The notes: generated by a model not told the origin, from the sequence alone. A stretch of 64,000 nt of DNA from Allolobophora icterica (GCA_963556255.1 OY744604.1:23171736-23235735), one strand, 5' to 3'. Positions 23,527 through 35,803 are shown, counted from the stretch's first letter. A program made the numbers and translations.

Positions 23527-23890
23527 TGCGCTATATCAATTTTCTTTGATATAAGGCTCAAGATAAATTTCAGATTTCAAAGCTAGTTCACCTTGTTTAT
23601 AACTTAAACACTGAACAACCTTGACCTGACCTAACTCTTACCAATAGTTAGCTTTTGCGATTTGCAACCGTTGACCTGACCTCACCTTCGACAACGTATG
23701 ATTGGTCACAATTCAAAATTCAATTACGTCATGCGTATTAATGAATACAGCAGACGACAAAATATGCTATACCTAGCTCGTAAGTAAATATCTCTGTTTA
23801 CTTATTCAATCCTATCTAAATACACCTCTTGTGTCTAAGATATGATCCCAGATCGTTTTAATCAATGTCCTTAATTGATTATACAATTCA

Positions 23891-23908
23891 ATCCCGGACG
23901 AGCCCCCA
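23891..23908 (-). promoter_or_regulatory. Primer binding site complementary to tRNA-Pro
   Basis: Four bases inside the 5' LTR the minus strand reads TGGGGGCTCGTCCGGGAT, which begins with the TGG that pairs with the CCA end of a tRNA. This 18-mer is the standard tRNA-Pro primer site known from gammaretroviruses, and the tRNA-Pro 3' end is widely conserved. Confidence 0.9.
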
Positions 23909-23912
23909 TTTA

Positions 23913-25055
23913 TGTAGCGCCACCCTATACTAAGAGTGCTTAGTGTTATGAATACACCCACGACTACTTTAGTTTTGCTTCTTCTTCTCTCTACTGGACA
24001 AGGAAATGCATAGGCCTATCTATTTGACTAGGGAAATGAACAATGAACGCCTGTGTATGCATTTAAATGAATATGAATATAATGTATATCAAAGTTAAAG
24101 CATGTAACAGTTCAATGTCTAGTTATCTTATGTCTACTTAGCCTTATTCCCTACCTAGCCAGCATCTTTGCTATCTAGATTTTATTGCCTAATGCTACCT
24201 CCCAGTAAGACCCTTTATCACGGAATGTTCTCACAGTGTGTTCCTCGTGGAAAAGCTGTCTTTCATCCGTTTGTTCATCTGATGAGTTCGCGGCTCCGTT
24301 CGCAAATCGCCTTGTTTCTCCCTCGTCGAAGCTCGACTGTCCACCGTTCTCGTGACTTCTCGTAGCTTGATGTCTCTCCCAAAGAGACCGTCGTTACAAC
24401 CCGAGTGTGCGCTTTACTACTCCAGAGTAACGTACACTTCACTCGCGGAATAACTCCTTAAGTCCGTTGACAAGATCGCTTCGCAAATGTCGACTTCCTA
24501 TGACGGAAAGTCACGCTTCGCAACGGTTTGTTACGAGAGCGTTTCACTCGAATTATTCGATCCTCGCTGTCCAACGTCTCGACTTATAAACTCAACTGCA
24601 TCGATCGTTTCGCAAAACCGATCGTACTGACTAACGATGCCCTCTCATCGACTTAGTCCAACATCCACCGAGTCGATCCACTCAAGATTTCTAGAACGTC
24701 TTGTTCAGTTGAAATCAAAAATCGAACTGCCACATCTCCACGCCACGTCACCACGGTTGCTTGGTTACAGAGTCGTCATCCGCTTCGCCATAACGGTTTT
24801 GATCAGCTGTTCGTACTGACCAATGAGGTGAGTCCACATCGTCTGCTGTCCTTTGCGTAGATATGATGAACCCCTCTATCTAATATTAATTAATCCCTAC
24901 AATGCTGGCTTAGCTGCTGGCATTTTAATTAAGTTACATTTATGTAGATCTACAATCCTACATTATATAATCTAAATAGATTCTTCTCTACACTATAACA
25001 TCTTATAGCATGTTGTGTAGCTGGGAATCATTGTGTGGTTTGGGAGATCATTACA
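23913..25055 (-). repeat. 5' LTR
   Basis: The upstream LTR in element orientation, the same length as the other copy. By comparing blocks I found no difference between them, which implies insertion recent on the substitution time scale. Confidence 0.93.
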
Positions 25056-25329
25056 GTCATACATGGTTGCAGTGATATTGTTTTTGCTCCACGCTTCGCA
25101 AGAAATTGTGTGGATAATAAACAAAGAAATACAAATTATATCGGAATTTATTTTATAAAATTTATCAATCAATTTCAATCTGTAACACGGTTCTCCCGAA
25201 ATAGTCTATGTTAATAGGTCCAACACGGCTTCTCGTTGAAGGATCGAAAATCTAGGTTACATGCTCTTCCTCAAAGCATTCACATCGCTGTTTTTATATG
25301 ATTCCATATAGAACTTTATTAATTTCTAC

Positions 25330-28060
25330 CATCGCTAGAGAACAGCGTCGTTGATAATCCAACTTCTATTTAGAACATTCCGTTTTATTGAACGACATTT
25401 TAATGAGCGTCACAAAGAGACGTCACAGATGACGTAGTAGGCCTAAATATTATTATCTCCCTTTTTTGATCAGTACGTGGTGAGTTAAAATCGCTTTTCG
25501 TATTACTTATCATTGAAACATGTTTATTCTATAACTGTTTTCGTATAAATGCACGTACACAAATACAGATTTTGGAAGCGTTAATTTGGCCCGTCTCTTT
25601 AATAAGGAGGTAGAGATCGTGGCTTTAAAATAATGTCTTTAATTTAAATAACTGTGATTACATGTCTTGACTCAAGAATGTCCTCGGTAATATTCAATGT
25701 TCGATGCAAATTTGAGCGCATTCAAGGCTTCTGCGAACGGCGAACGGCTTCATAGTGATTTACTTTATATTAATAAAATCTGTAAATGTTCTGCTTCACG
25801 CAAACCGCTTGTCGACGATTTTCAAGATTTCCCTTACGAACTCACAGCTGTTGTTGTTTCTAACTCAGCGTCTTTGGCATTTTAACCCGAATCATCTCCT
25901 CTTGAAGCAGACCAGAGCTCTTCAGATTTGTCCGTAAACCTTATTTTTAACTCTGTAAAAATCAGATGTCGCAAACATCTTCTGGAAGGAAACACATTGA
26001 AAGAGTTTCCTTCCAGATGTACGACAGAGCGAACTCATCTACTACATAAATACAATGACAGTTCACTGTCGTTTGGAAAAACTGGCTGAAATGGAGAGAA
26101 TGGGCCACCTACCTCATATACCAGGGCTAAGAAAATGAAGTCGCTTACATTTTTTACCATAGCTACCTTGTATCAGCTACCTCTTCCCTCGTTACATTCT
26201 GCAGACAAAGAATACGTAACATGAGATCTCAACATTCTTAGGTAAGCTGGATTACGAGTTCAGTACTGTGATTAACACTCTTTCATCTTTCCTTCTATTC
26301 CTCTTCAACAAGAATTTATTCCATGTATGTATACTTTTTAACCAGAGGATCTATCTCTGTTCCATGTTCACCCGCATACAAAATGTCGCACTTGATGAAC
26401 GGGTGCTGTACCCTTTGACAGTGCACCCAAACAGTGTTGGGCATTTTCGGTCGCTGAACCCAAGCTTTGAAATCCGCTGTCCAATTCAGTTCGTTCCGTC
26501 AATTCTTTGATGTCATTCAGTTTCAAAATTAAGACTAATTTCATTCAACTTCCACATAGGCCTACACCGCAGCCTGACCTTTGGTTTCTCTGATCGATCG
26601 GATTCCAAAGACTTATGGTTTTTTTATATTCCGAATCGACTGATGTTTTCGACATAAATAATTATGATAGCAGTGCTACAGAAGTCATTAGATTAGTCCC
26701 CTCTTGTCTAACTTTGAACTGTGTGACTTCTGTCGGATCAACCTCTGACGTAGTCAATGTTAGTTAGGTCTATGTGCTATTGTTGGTCTGTGTTGAAGAT
26801 ATGAAGATGGATCCAGGCATCCGTAACCATGAAAAACCATACAGCTGTAATTTTTGTAACAAAATGTTTGCAAATAATTGGAATCTCAATCGTCATCTAA
26901 GAAGTCACACTGGAGAGAAACCGTATGAGTGCAATTTATGCCACAAAGCAATTTCAAGAATGGATAATCTAGAAGCTCATTCCAGAACCCACACTGGAGA
27001 AAAACCATACAATTGTCAGTTCTGTAGCAAAATGTTTTCGAGACACGGTAGTCTATATGTGCACTTAAGAACCCACACTAGAGAGAAACCATACAATTGT
27101 CAGTTCTGCAAAAAAATATTTTCGTTACAAGGTAGTCTATATGCGCACCTAAGAACCCACACTGGAGAAAAACCATATAATTGCAGTCTATGCCACAGAA
27201 CATTTGCACGCAGGACTTATCTTGTAGTACATAAAAGGACCCACACCGGAGAAAAACCATACATTTGTCTGCTTTGTAACAAAATATTTTCTCAACAAAC
27301 TAATCTTTCCAGGCATGCAAGAATGCACACTGGAGAAAAGCGCTACAATTGCGAGTTATGCCAGAAAACATTTCCATATAAACAGAATCTGAACCGACAT
27401 ACAAGAGCCCAATCTGGAGAAAACCCACATAAGTGCAATTTATGTAACAAGGCGTTTGCATGGAAATGTGTTCTTGAAAAACATAAAATTACACACACCG
27501 GAGAAAAACCATTCAAATGCAATTTATGTTTCAAAGCTTTTTCACGGAGGTTTAGTTTTGAAATCCATAAAAGAATGCACACTGTAGAAAAACGATATGT
27601 TTGTCAGTTGTGCAACAAAATGTTCTCACAACAGAACAGTCTACAAGAGCATGCACATAAAAAACATAAAATTACACACACCGGAGAAAAACCATTCAAA
27701 TGCAATTTATGTTTCAAAGCTTCACATACGAGATTCAGAACATTTGGTGAAGATTACAGGAATAAGTCCCCAACTACAGAAACTAAGTCAACTAAGAAGG
27801 GTATAAACACGATAAAGACTTCTGCAGGTCAGAAACAATTTTCTGGAGATCAGTCGACCGTTGGTCCTTATACAAATCAGGTCTTTCTTAGACCTTGTGG
27901 TTGTGGAATATGTGATGAAACATTTGAAATGGAAACTGAATTCATGGATCATTGTTATAATCACTACTGCGATGATCCTCAGAGAGATACATTTCTTGAA
28001 CTATTTGATATTCATCTTCCGAGATACTTTCCTTGCAATGTTCAGGAAACTGATTAATTC
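25330..28060 (+). repeat. Segmental duplication, right copy of zinc-finger locus
   Basis: This is the intact counterpart of 11131-14970 in the same orientation. It has none of the three insertions of the left copy and so supplies the empty sites. It also keeps about 85 bp near 25700-25790 that the left copy lacks. Confidence 0.8.
26801..28057 (+). CDS. Multi-C2H2 zinc-finger protein
   Basis: An uninterrupted 418-codon frame begins at ATG 26801 (MKMDPGIRNHEKPYSCNFC). This start is chosen because the paralogue at 14605 begins at the equivalent place; the open frame extends upstream only through non-ATG codons. Ten Kruppel-type fingers follow with HTGEKPY/F linkers. The seventh has Gln in place of its final His (RHTRAQSGE) and an eleventh is truncated after CNLCFKAS. 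The tail ends with a separate C2H2 finger (CGICDETFEMETEFMDHCYNH) and an acidic end. It is probably a nuclear DNA-binding regulator; its target cannot be read from the sequence. The first part of the last tandem finger repeats finger 9 almost exactly (TGEKPFKCNLCFKA), suggesting recent internal expansion. Confidence 0.88.
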   Translation: MKMDPGIRNHEKPYSCNFCNKMFANNWNLNRHLRSHTGEKPYECNLCHKAISRMDNLEAHSRTHTGEKPYNCQFCSKMFSRHGSLYVHLRTHTREKPYNCQFCKKIFSLQGSLYAHLRTHTGEKPYNCSLCHRTFARRTYLVVHKRTHTGEKPYICLLCNKIFSQQTNLSRHARMHTGEKRYNCELCQKTFPYKQNLNRHTRAQSGENPHKCNLCNKAFAWKCVLEKHKITHTGEKPFKCNLCFKAFSRRFSFEIHKRMHTVEKRYVCQLCNKMFSQQNSLQEHAHKKHKITHTGEKPFKCNLCFKASHTRFRTFGEDYRNKSPTTETKSTKKGINTIKTSAGQKQFSGDQSTVGPYTNQVFLRPCGCGICDETFEMETEFMDHCYNHYCDDPQRDTFLELFDIHLPRYFPCNVQETD

Positions 28061-29169
28061 ACAAGATCAGGCTGTAGTTTTGCTAATTTTACTCCAATTA
28101 CACAATAAATTCTGGCTGGATGGTAACCGTCACGTGCAGAGAGCGTCCCATGTTTGCGATTTATGAGAATATTTAATCGTCTTTGAAGTCTATCCAAAGT
28201 GTATTTTGGTGTGGGTCAGAGTGATTCCTTCTGAATATCGCATAATTTGATTTTTTTTTTATGGCTACAATGACAAGACGGCCGCCATTTTGGCACAATT
28301 TCCTGGTACATCTACAATGCAGCGAAATATTCCTCACGTACAACCTGTTACTATTTTTCCATTCGAACATGATTCACTTAAAAGAGTTCGAAAGCTGCTT
28401 ATATGTTTTATGCTAGTGAATACAACTTTAAAGAGATTCTTAGAAGGAGCTGAGCCATTTCGTTGCATGTCATGACAGATGTTGTGGCTTATTACGGTTG
28501 AGTACTGGAAAGAAATTCCTTGAGCTGAGTTAAATTTTCACACACCTGTATGTGAAAAATATTTCTTGAGTAGGCCTATTTAATTTCAATGCTGTTGTTT
28601 AAAATACAATAATAAGTTAGGGCAATACGTTGATGTGGCTATGTTTGCTGCACTAATTTCGTGTTGAGATGGATGCAGTAGGGGCCTACTAAGTTTTATT
28701 CTTTATTGTCTTTGAGCGATTTAAAATTGAAAAATAGCTCTTTTTCTGTTCTTGTTGTTATTTGTTTCAGCATATAAATTAGTAATGTTTAAATTTGCTA
28801 TATTATTATTTTAACCAAGAAAAAATATAATCCCACGGATATTAAATTAAGAAAATATTTAGATTATGTGGGAAGCAGATCTACGGTAAATCAGGCCTCG
28901 TTCCCACTTAAAGAGCTTTAAAAGGCGCCTCGGAAGGCGATATCATTAGGAACGTTGAAAAAGAAACTGATGTCGGTCGGTCGGTCTCTCGAGACAGCCA
29001 CGATACGACATGGACCGACTCAAACGCAAATTTCGTACTGTAACGCCTCCCTATTGTAGGGGTTTCGTATTGGATCTTATACCACGTAAGTTGTATTTTA
29101 ATCCAGCCCACAAGGTCAGTTTGTATGTTGACCATATTCATAAGCATCTCAGATCACCAAATATAAAGT

Positions 29170-29172
<3 letters not shown>
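28058..29172. other. No recognisable feature
   Basis: AT-rich sequence follows the zinc-finger stop. I see no exon, no clear transposon termini and only short reading frames. Confidence 0.4.

Positions 29173-29243
<71 letters not shown>
29173..29243. repeat. (TA)n microsatellite
   Basis: About 70 bp of alternating TA abut the 3' tail of the minus-strand LINE that starts at 29244. Confidence 0.95.
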
Positions 29244-29248
<5 letters not shown>

Positions 29249-31240
29249 CAAATCATCAAATCAAAATCGTTTATTGCATCCAAAACGTTGACACACTGAA
29301 CCTGTAAACAAGAATTGTTCGTAATTCACGTCACTGGAGCAAAAGGTGACCCTAAAGGGAAGAGTTTTCCCGCTAGGTAGGGACACCTACTTGGTAAATG
29401 AACTTTGCTTGTAGGACTGTCGTCAAAGGGAGGTCTCGGTTGCACCTTCTATATAGAAATAGTTACAAATATAGCGCCGGTTAGCGCTCACCAAACAAAT
29501 AGGAGGCACACCGATAATATACCTTCGTTGAAGGAAAAAACAAACCCAAAAAATGGAAAAAAAGAAACAGTAATAACTAAGCTACTTAACTAATCTTAAC
29601 TAACATGCATCGCTAGATCGGTGGCTGAAGAAAGAAAGAGTTATGGGATAAACAGAAGAAAGAGAAAGAATGTAAAAGTGTAAAAGTAAGAGGAGGCCCA
29701 CACGCCGACGTGTGCCCCAAAGCGTCTTCAGGTCATCCTTTATATCCAATGCTTATGTATCGTTACAGACGGTGTTCAATAGGAACGATTTTAAGCGAGT
29801 TTTAAATAGAAAGATATTTGAAGAGAGACGAATATCAGGAGGTATTGTTTTCCAAAGTTGAGGCCCATAGAATTTTATACTAAACACAGGTATATTAGTA
29901 CGAGCTCTGGTAGATCGGTAGGTGTCAGCATTCCTAGTATTATAGGTGTGGATCTGAGATCCGGCTGTAAAATAATTCTGAAATGATGGAGGTAGAATAT
30001 TGTGATCGAACCGGTAGAGGAAATCTCCCAATTGTACCGTTCTAAGTTGCTTTATATCTAATAGATTAAGTCTTTTAAAAATAGGACTAGTGTGGGAGCC
30101 TATAGGGGCACCCGCGATCAATCTAACTGCCTTTTTTTTAGGGTTACTAATTTGCTAAGTCGGGAGTCATAAGTGGAAGCCCAGATCATATTGCAATAGC
30201 TTAAATATGGTAGGATTAAGGAATAATATAGGTTTAACCTAATAGCTTCCGGAAGTAGGTGTGATATCCTATTAATAATTCCTATGTTTTTCGCAATTTT
30301 TGTGCTATGAAATGAATATGCTCTTTCCAGGAGAGATGCTTATCAACGATCACACCCAGGAATTTGGTAGACTCTACTTGGGCTATGGGGATTCCAGCGA
30401 TCTCCAGGGTGATATCTATAGGTGTAATTTTCCTGTGGGATTTGAAGATAATAAAATTAGTTTTATCGACGTTGAGAGTTAACCGATTTGCCGAGAACCA
30501 GTTATTGACGAGTTTTAGTTCTGAGTTAATGGTTTCCATTAGGATTTGCCAAGAATGGTGAGTAAAAAAAACTTGGTATCATCGGCAAATAATATAAAAT
30601 AAAGAGTTTTTGATATTGTAGCCAGATCATTTATATATAACAGAAATAATAGGGGGCCTAGATTTGAACCCTGGGGGACCCCATACAATATTGAGCGAGA
30701 TTCCGAGAGCATACCATTACATAAAACTTTTTGGGTACGGTCCTGGAAATAGCTGTAGAACCATTTTAAAATTGGACCCCTAACTCCATAGTTTTCTAAT
30801 TTTTTTAATAAGATCGAGTGGTTGACGGTGTCGAAGGCCTTCGCTAAATCAATGAAAATACCCACGGAGATTTCATTGGCATCGATAGCTTTGGTGATTC
30901 TGTCCTCCATATCAATTAGGGCCATATAGGTGGAATGACCAACTTGAAAACCGTGCTGAAAGTGATGTATTAGGTCAAGGCTATTGATATAATTACTGAG
31001 TCTATCATAAACTATTTTCTCAAAATATTTGGCAAAATTGGGAAGTACCGAAATAGGTCTATAATTAGCTGGGTTGTCAGTTTCACCTTTCTTGAAAATT
31101 GGAACTACTTTTGCCATTTTTATCTTGTGGGGAACTACTCCATTTAAAAGGGAACAATTTATGATTGCAGTTAGTGGTTTTGTTATCAAAATTAAGTTTT
31201 GGGTGGCAATATAAGGGTCGATGTCATCTAGACCTCTTGT
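29244..31240 (-). mobile_element. 5'-truncated LINE with reverse transcriptase (CR1/Jockey-type)
   Basis: One damaged ORF2 read from about 31234 to 29753. RT motifs include VVPIFKKGETDNPANYRPIS, FIDLAKAFDTVNHSIL, YGVPQGSNLGPLLFLLYIND and LFADDTKFF. The downstream region has LTLNVDKTNFIIFKS, STKFLGVIVDKHLSW and YNTRNADTYRS...WKTIPPDIR. Frameshifts near 30540 and 30282-30121 break it into three frames. The 3' UTR holds the conserved two-stem module (29345-29395) and ends in AATCAAATCA repeats. (TA)n lies at both ends. Confidence 0.88.
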
Positions 31241-31242
31241 GT

Positions 31243-31348
<106 letters not shown>

Positions 31349-31701
31349 CATAACATCTGTCTTTATAACATAACATCTGTCTTTATTGCATCCAATGACA
31401 ACATTTGACAGTCATTTACAACAATTTTTTATATATAATTAGTACAGAATCTGTAAACTCAGTAACTATGAATTACAAGGTAAAAAGAATTAATACTTAT
31501 GCAACTTCCCATTTCTTCATATCCACTTCTAACAGGTGAGTTTATGCAGTTGATTGAATTCTTGTAGTCTTGTAATACTAATGGCTTAGCTGAGTTTATG
31601 CAGTTGATTGAATTCTTGTAGTCACAAGAGGCAATGGGCGCCCCTAAGGGACCTAGATCCCGCTGAACGGGGATGCCCTGCTAATAACTAATTACAATTT
31701 C

Positions 31702-32643
31702 GGTAGCACGACACTTAATACCATGACACTTAATACCGTGACAGTTAATACCGGACTATTCGTACCGACGACACTTAGTCCCATAGACAATTAATACCGA
31801 CGACACTTAGTCCCATAGACAATTAATACCGACGACACTTAGTCCCATAGACAATTAATACCGACGACACTTAGTCCCATAGACAATTAATACCGACGAC
31901 ACTTAGTCCCATAGACAATTAATACCGACGACACTTAGCCTAGTCACTTAGACAATTAATCCCAGGACAATTAATACCTATGCGCAGATATGTAGTCTGT
32001 TGGAATTATTCGAACTTCTTGCCGAAAGTATGGTACAACACGAACAAATTAACGAACTGCTTAGCTTCTTTGAGCACACGTACCTAAGAGGGCGCCGGCA
32101 TCGAGGGCGCAGAGAGGCGTATGGCCCAGCGTTGTTCAACATCAACTTGTGGAACCTGTACGCCGCATCTATAGACGGTATCGCTCGAACTATATAACTT
32201 GCGACGTTCCTGATCGGTATCAAGCAAGATATGAACAAGCAGAAGTCTTTACTACTACAAGCTGCAACCGGTGTCGTTCATCCCCCACCCAAAAAATGTA
32301 TTCAATGCTGTAAAAGCGAGTGGAAGGAGCGGTTGCGGCATACGGTAGAACCGAAATGCTTGTTTACCTTCGGGCTATGTCTTACCTTTCTCACTCGTGA
32401 CGTTCACAAGGAACTCGATATGGAACATGGAATAGGCTATTGCTGTGTTATTGCTTTAACTGATTTTTACTTAACTGTTTCTTATCTAGTTCTGAAACAG
32501 TTTAGTTCGTACCCTGGATTAAATGTCATAGGGATTAACTGTCATAGGGACTAAGTGTCATAGGGACTAAGTGTCATAGGTATTATGTGACCGGTATTAA
32601 CTGTCGTGGTATTAAGTGTCACGGTATTAAATGTCACCAAACC
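31702..32643 (+). mobile_element. MULE-like DNA transposon remnant with repetitive TIRs
   Basis: Perfect 8-bp duplications ACAATTTC (31694-31701 and 32644-32651) bound a 942-bp element. Its ends are made of repeated GACACTTAATACC and GACACTTAGTCCC motifs, direct on the left and inverted on the right (termini GGTAGCACGACACTT and its imperfect inverse ending CCAAACC). The interior from about 32000 to 32340 encodes a transposase fragment with a MULE-like C-terminal pattern: FFEHTYLRGRR, then PALFNINLWNLYAASIDGIA. It is interrupted after ARTI and continues with KQDMNKQKSLLLQAATG. Assignment to MULE rests on that pattern and on TSD size. Confidence 0.7.
31765..31948. repeat. 32-bp minisatellite, about 5.7 copies
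   Basis: Units start at 31765, 31797, 31829, 31861, 31893 and 31925, each pairing a GACACTTAGTCCC-type and a GACAATTAATACC-type half. It lies inside the left terminal region of the MULE-like element. The right end has only simpler, shorter repeats. Confidence 0.92.
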
Positions 32644-32916
32644 ACAATTTCAAAGGATGGCACAGCATGGTTGCTCGCCTCACAGTAGCACAATCCAGTA
32701 CCTGGCTCAATCGTCTTACTCCCTCCCCGCTTGGAGGCGCTTAATACTTATGGCTTAACTAAACTTAACTAAACTTAACTCACAAACCTTAAGTAACAAC
32801 ACTCACGAGCCGGGTCCCGTCTCCACCAATCCACTAAAGTCAAAATCAAGCTTTTTGGTTATTTATCCAGTATCATTAAATGCGACAGAAGAAAGCTTTT
32901 TATTTGCTTCTGTTCT

Positions 32917-32955
32917 ATATGCGCGATGTCTTGCACTGGCTCCCTGCGTCGATAC
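32917..32955 (+). mobile_element. LINE fragment duplicated beside (TA)n
   Basis: A 35-base stretch beginning TATATGCGCGATGTCTTGCA is also present at about 34131-34165 within a LINE ORF2 ([11 protein letters not shown]). Here it is cut off directly by the (TA)n run. Confidence 0.7.
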
Positions 32956-32957
32956 GG

Positions 32958-33133
<176 letters not shown>

Positions 33134-33139
33134 GTGACT

Positions 33140-33505
33140 CAAAATGAATGTAGGAGTAACAGGGCAAAATGTGATAAGCCGTGTATGACTCCAGGTTTAT
33201 TAAAATCTTGCAGAAAGAAAAACCGTTTATATACTAAATATCTTAAAGACCCCAACCCAGTTACTAAGAAAATTTTCACCACCTACAGAAATAAATTCAC
33301 AAAGTGTAAGGATAAATGCCGAACGTAATTTTTACCAGTTGTAGTTTCTCAAACACCAAGGGGATTTAAAATCCACTTGGAAAATAATCAGATCCGCCCT
33401 GCAATTGGAAGGCAGTCGAAAAAGATTGATTCACTAATAATTAATGAAACCAAAGTGGATGATCCTGAAGTAATAGCTAATAGGTTTAGATATTTCATCT
33501 ATTTT
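33140..33505 (+). mobile_element. LINE ORF2 fragment (pre-RT region)
   Basis: The frame gives [20 protein letters not shown] and [12 protein letters not shown], the linker between endonuclease and reverse transcriptase of Jockey/CR1-type LINEs, continuing after a stop with TPRGFKIHLENNQIRPAIG. It is truncated at both ends. Confidence 0.75.
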
Positions 33506-33825
33506 AAGTACAGTTTGTTTTCCCTCTTACATGATTTTAAGTACCCTTAATCATCCATGGTTGGTAAAAGGTTCTGTGATTCCGATTTTATACTTGACAC
33601 TAAGGAAATGCACTCTTATATGCCTCTGTAAGCACGTTAGTGAAAATTAATAGTCATAGGCATAACTAGGGGCCCTGCCGCCCTTTCTATGAAGTAGTTA
33701 TAAATAGGGGCAAAGTTCATATGAGATAGGAGCCGTGCAAAATATTCCTTGTTTATTTGGTTTGGTGGTCGCAGACAGCTGGCAAAGGTTGACATGCGGT
33801 TGTTAGCAGAGGCCTTCCCCATGTC

Positions 33826-34530
33826 TCCTTTTCGCTCACTCTTCGGGATCTGGGGGTGACAATTGACCAAGAGCTTACCCATTCTCAGCATGGTAACATG
33901 GTCACCCGGAGCTGCACCTACCAGCTCCGGCAGTTGCGTGTTATAATATGGTCTCTTTTTTTATGACGCGGCAGTGATCCTTGTTCATGCTTTTATCTCC
34001 AGTAGAGTTGACTATTGCTGCTCTGTTCTCACTGGACATCCACTGGCTCTAATTGGGCGGCTTGACAGAGTCCTTCGCTCTGCCGCTCAGCTCATTGCCC
34101 ACATCCCAAAATATGCACCAGTTTCAGCCTATATGCGCGATGTCTTGCACTGGCTCCCTGCGTCGCAGCGCATCTACTATAGGATTGCCTCTCTTGTTTG
34201 GCGGTCTCTCTCTGGTGAAGCTCCGTCTTACCTATAGATCTGATCTCTGCTGTCCGCTCTCTGGCCTAATGTTCCGTCGAGTTCTGCGTTCTGCAACTGG
34301 GGGTGAGCTGTTAGTCCCTCGGTCCTGCTACTCTGTTAAACAGCGTCGTGCCTTCTCAGTGGCTGGCCCCTCTACGTGGAACGGACTTCCACCTTTGCGG
34401 TTATTTCCACGAGGCAGTTCACCTGCTTTCTACCGCCTCCTTAAGTCTTCTCTTTTAACCGTGGCTGGACTAGAAGCACCTGAGTAGGTTTCTTGAAGAG
34501 ACGCTATATAAATTACCAAAATGAATGAAT
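33826..34530 (+). mobile_element. 5'-truncated CR1/L2-type LINE
   Basis: ORF2 C-terminal coding sequence: [65 protein letters not shown] and AFSVAGPSTWNGLPPLRL. There are frameshifts near 33960 and 34230. It ends with CGCTATATAAATTACCAAAA and an ATGA tail at 34524. Confidence 0.87.
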
Positions 34531-34756
34531 GGCTGTTGCGATCGTTTATAACTCTTTTTGGTTTAAGAACTGGATTAAACCAAGTTATTATGGACAAATG
34601 ATCCGAGATGCCTGCTAGTATAATTGAGAAGTTAAGAGTCCGCGGCCATCATTTTGTAAAGATATTGTCTATCAATGTAGCAGTGCTATTGGTAACTCTT
34701 GTGGGTCGTACAATGGCTAGTAGAAACTGATAAGAGGTTATACTATCAAAAAGGTA

Positions 34757-34780
34757 TTAATAATAATAATAATAATAGGC

Positions 34781-34863
<83 letters not shown>

Positions 34864-35122
34864 TCTTCGCTTATTAATCCAAACTGAGAAGGCAGTAAGA
34901 TTACATGATATAGTAGTGACAGACGATAACAATTTTTACAGGAGTCGAGTTGAATTTAACTATATGACAGCCATGCAAGGCGCCCATCTGTCCCACGGCT
35001 CATTTTACAGTCGCCACCTAGGGAGTGAAGGTTGAGTCAACCTTATGGGATTAACGAGTATCGAACCCGCGTCCTTCTGATCTTCGTGCCAGCGTGTTGC
35101 CATTCAACCATCTCCCCGCCCC
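34757..35122 (-). mobile_element. Full-length tRNA-headed SINE with (ATT)n tail
   Basis: On the minus strand the head (35122 to about 35050) has an A-box-like GATGGTTGAATGGC and B-box GGGTTCGATACTC. The body carries GGGCGCCTTGCATGGCTGTC and the element ends AAGCGAAGATATTATTATT, merging into about 105 bp of triplet repeat at 34757-34863. It is the most complete copy of this family in the window. Confidence 0.8.
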
Positions 35123-35404
35123 AATATTAGTTAAAGGATGGACACTATGTTTTAGTAAGTCGATATTAAAATCCCCTAACAAAATGATTTCTCTTTTTGA
35201 GGAGGTTAAAGCTCAGCCAAGAGTTGGTCAACGTCTTCGTTAACTGTCCGCAAGGATTGGCCTGGCGGTTTATATAGAGTAGTGGTCCATAAAGTAGTGG
35301 CAACATCACTTATTGAATAGCAGTAGGTAGCGGGATCGCTTCCCGCAACCCTCGCAAAGGTCCAGTCAGCCTAATATTCGCGAGATGGCGCGTTGTTAAA
35401 AATG

Positions 35405-35563
35405 AAATGTGGGACGTGATGGTCGCCTTGCATGGCTGCCGTATACAGTTAAATTTGACTCCTATAATAACTTGTTATCATCCGCTCATACTGATTTGTA
35501 ATCATACTGGGTAATTGTCAGTTTGAAAATATTAAACGAAGATTATTATTATTATTATTTTTT
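35405..35563 (+). mobile_element. 5'-truncated SINE copy with ATT tail
   Basis: Body and tail match 11184-11330 closely: CGCCTTGCATGGCTGCC, CATACTGATTTGTAATCATA, then AAACGAAGATTATTATT, followed by ATT repeats and a T-run. Confidence 0.8.
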
Positions 35564-35654
35564 TTTTTTTTTTTTTTGCCGCCCGAAGTGTGACCCTCAG
35601 GCTTTTAGAGATTATGAACGTGCGTGGTTAAATTGGTTTACTGTGCCTCGTCAA

Positions 35655-35679
35655 TTATTATTATTATTATTAATTATTA

Positions 35680-35748
<69 letters not shown>

Positions 35749-35760
35749 ATTATTATTATA

Positions 35761-35803
<43 letters not shown>
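35655..35803. repeat. (ATT)n microsatellite
   Basis: About 150 bp of ATT repeats with a few AAT interruptions, between a SINE and a LINE 3' end. Confidence 0.95.

Larger units (their letters stand above)
18216..25055 (-). mobile_element. Non-autonomous Ty3/Gypsy-type LTR retrotransposon, apparently recent
   Basis: Two 1143-bp LTRs (18216-19358 and 23913-25055) begin TG and end CA, and wherever compared by eye they are identical. Five-base duplications GTCAT lie at 18211-18215 and 25056-25060. The coding strand is minus: the right LTR is the 5' LTR, then primer site, a Gag-protease ORF (23526-20650), a non-coding gap, a remnant of reverse transcriptase plus RNase H (about 20285-19669), polypurine tract and 3' LTR. 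No integrase is visible. The copy could move only with enzymes supplied by a relative. Confidence 0.93.

Noticed and set aside
18471..24819. Identical 65- and 60-codon frames in both LTRs
   Set aside because: They are antisense to the element and explained by LTR identity. Nothing suggests a protein.
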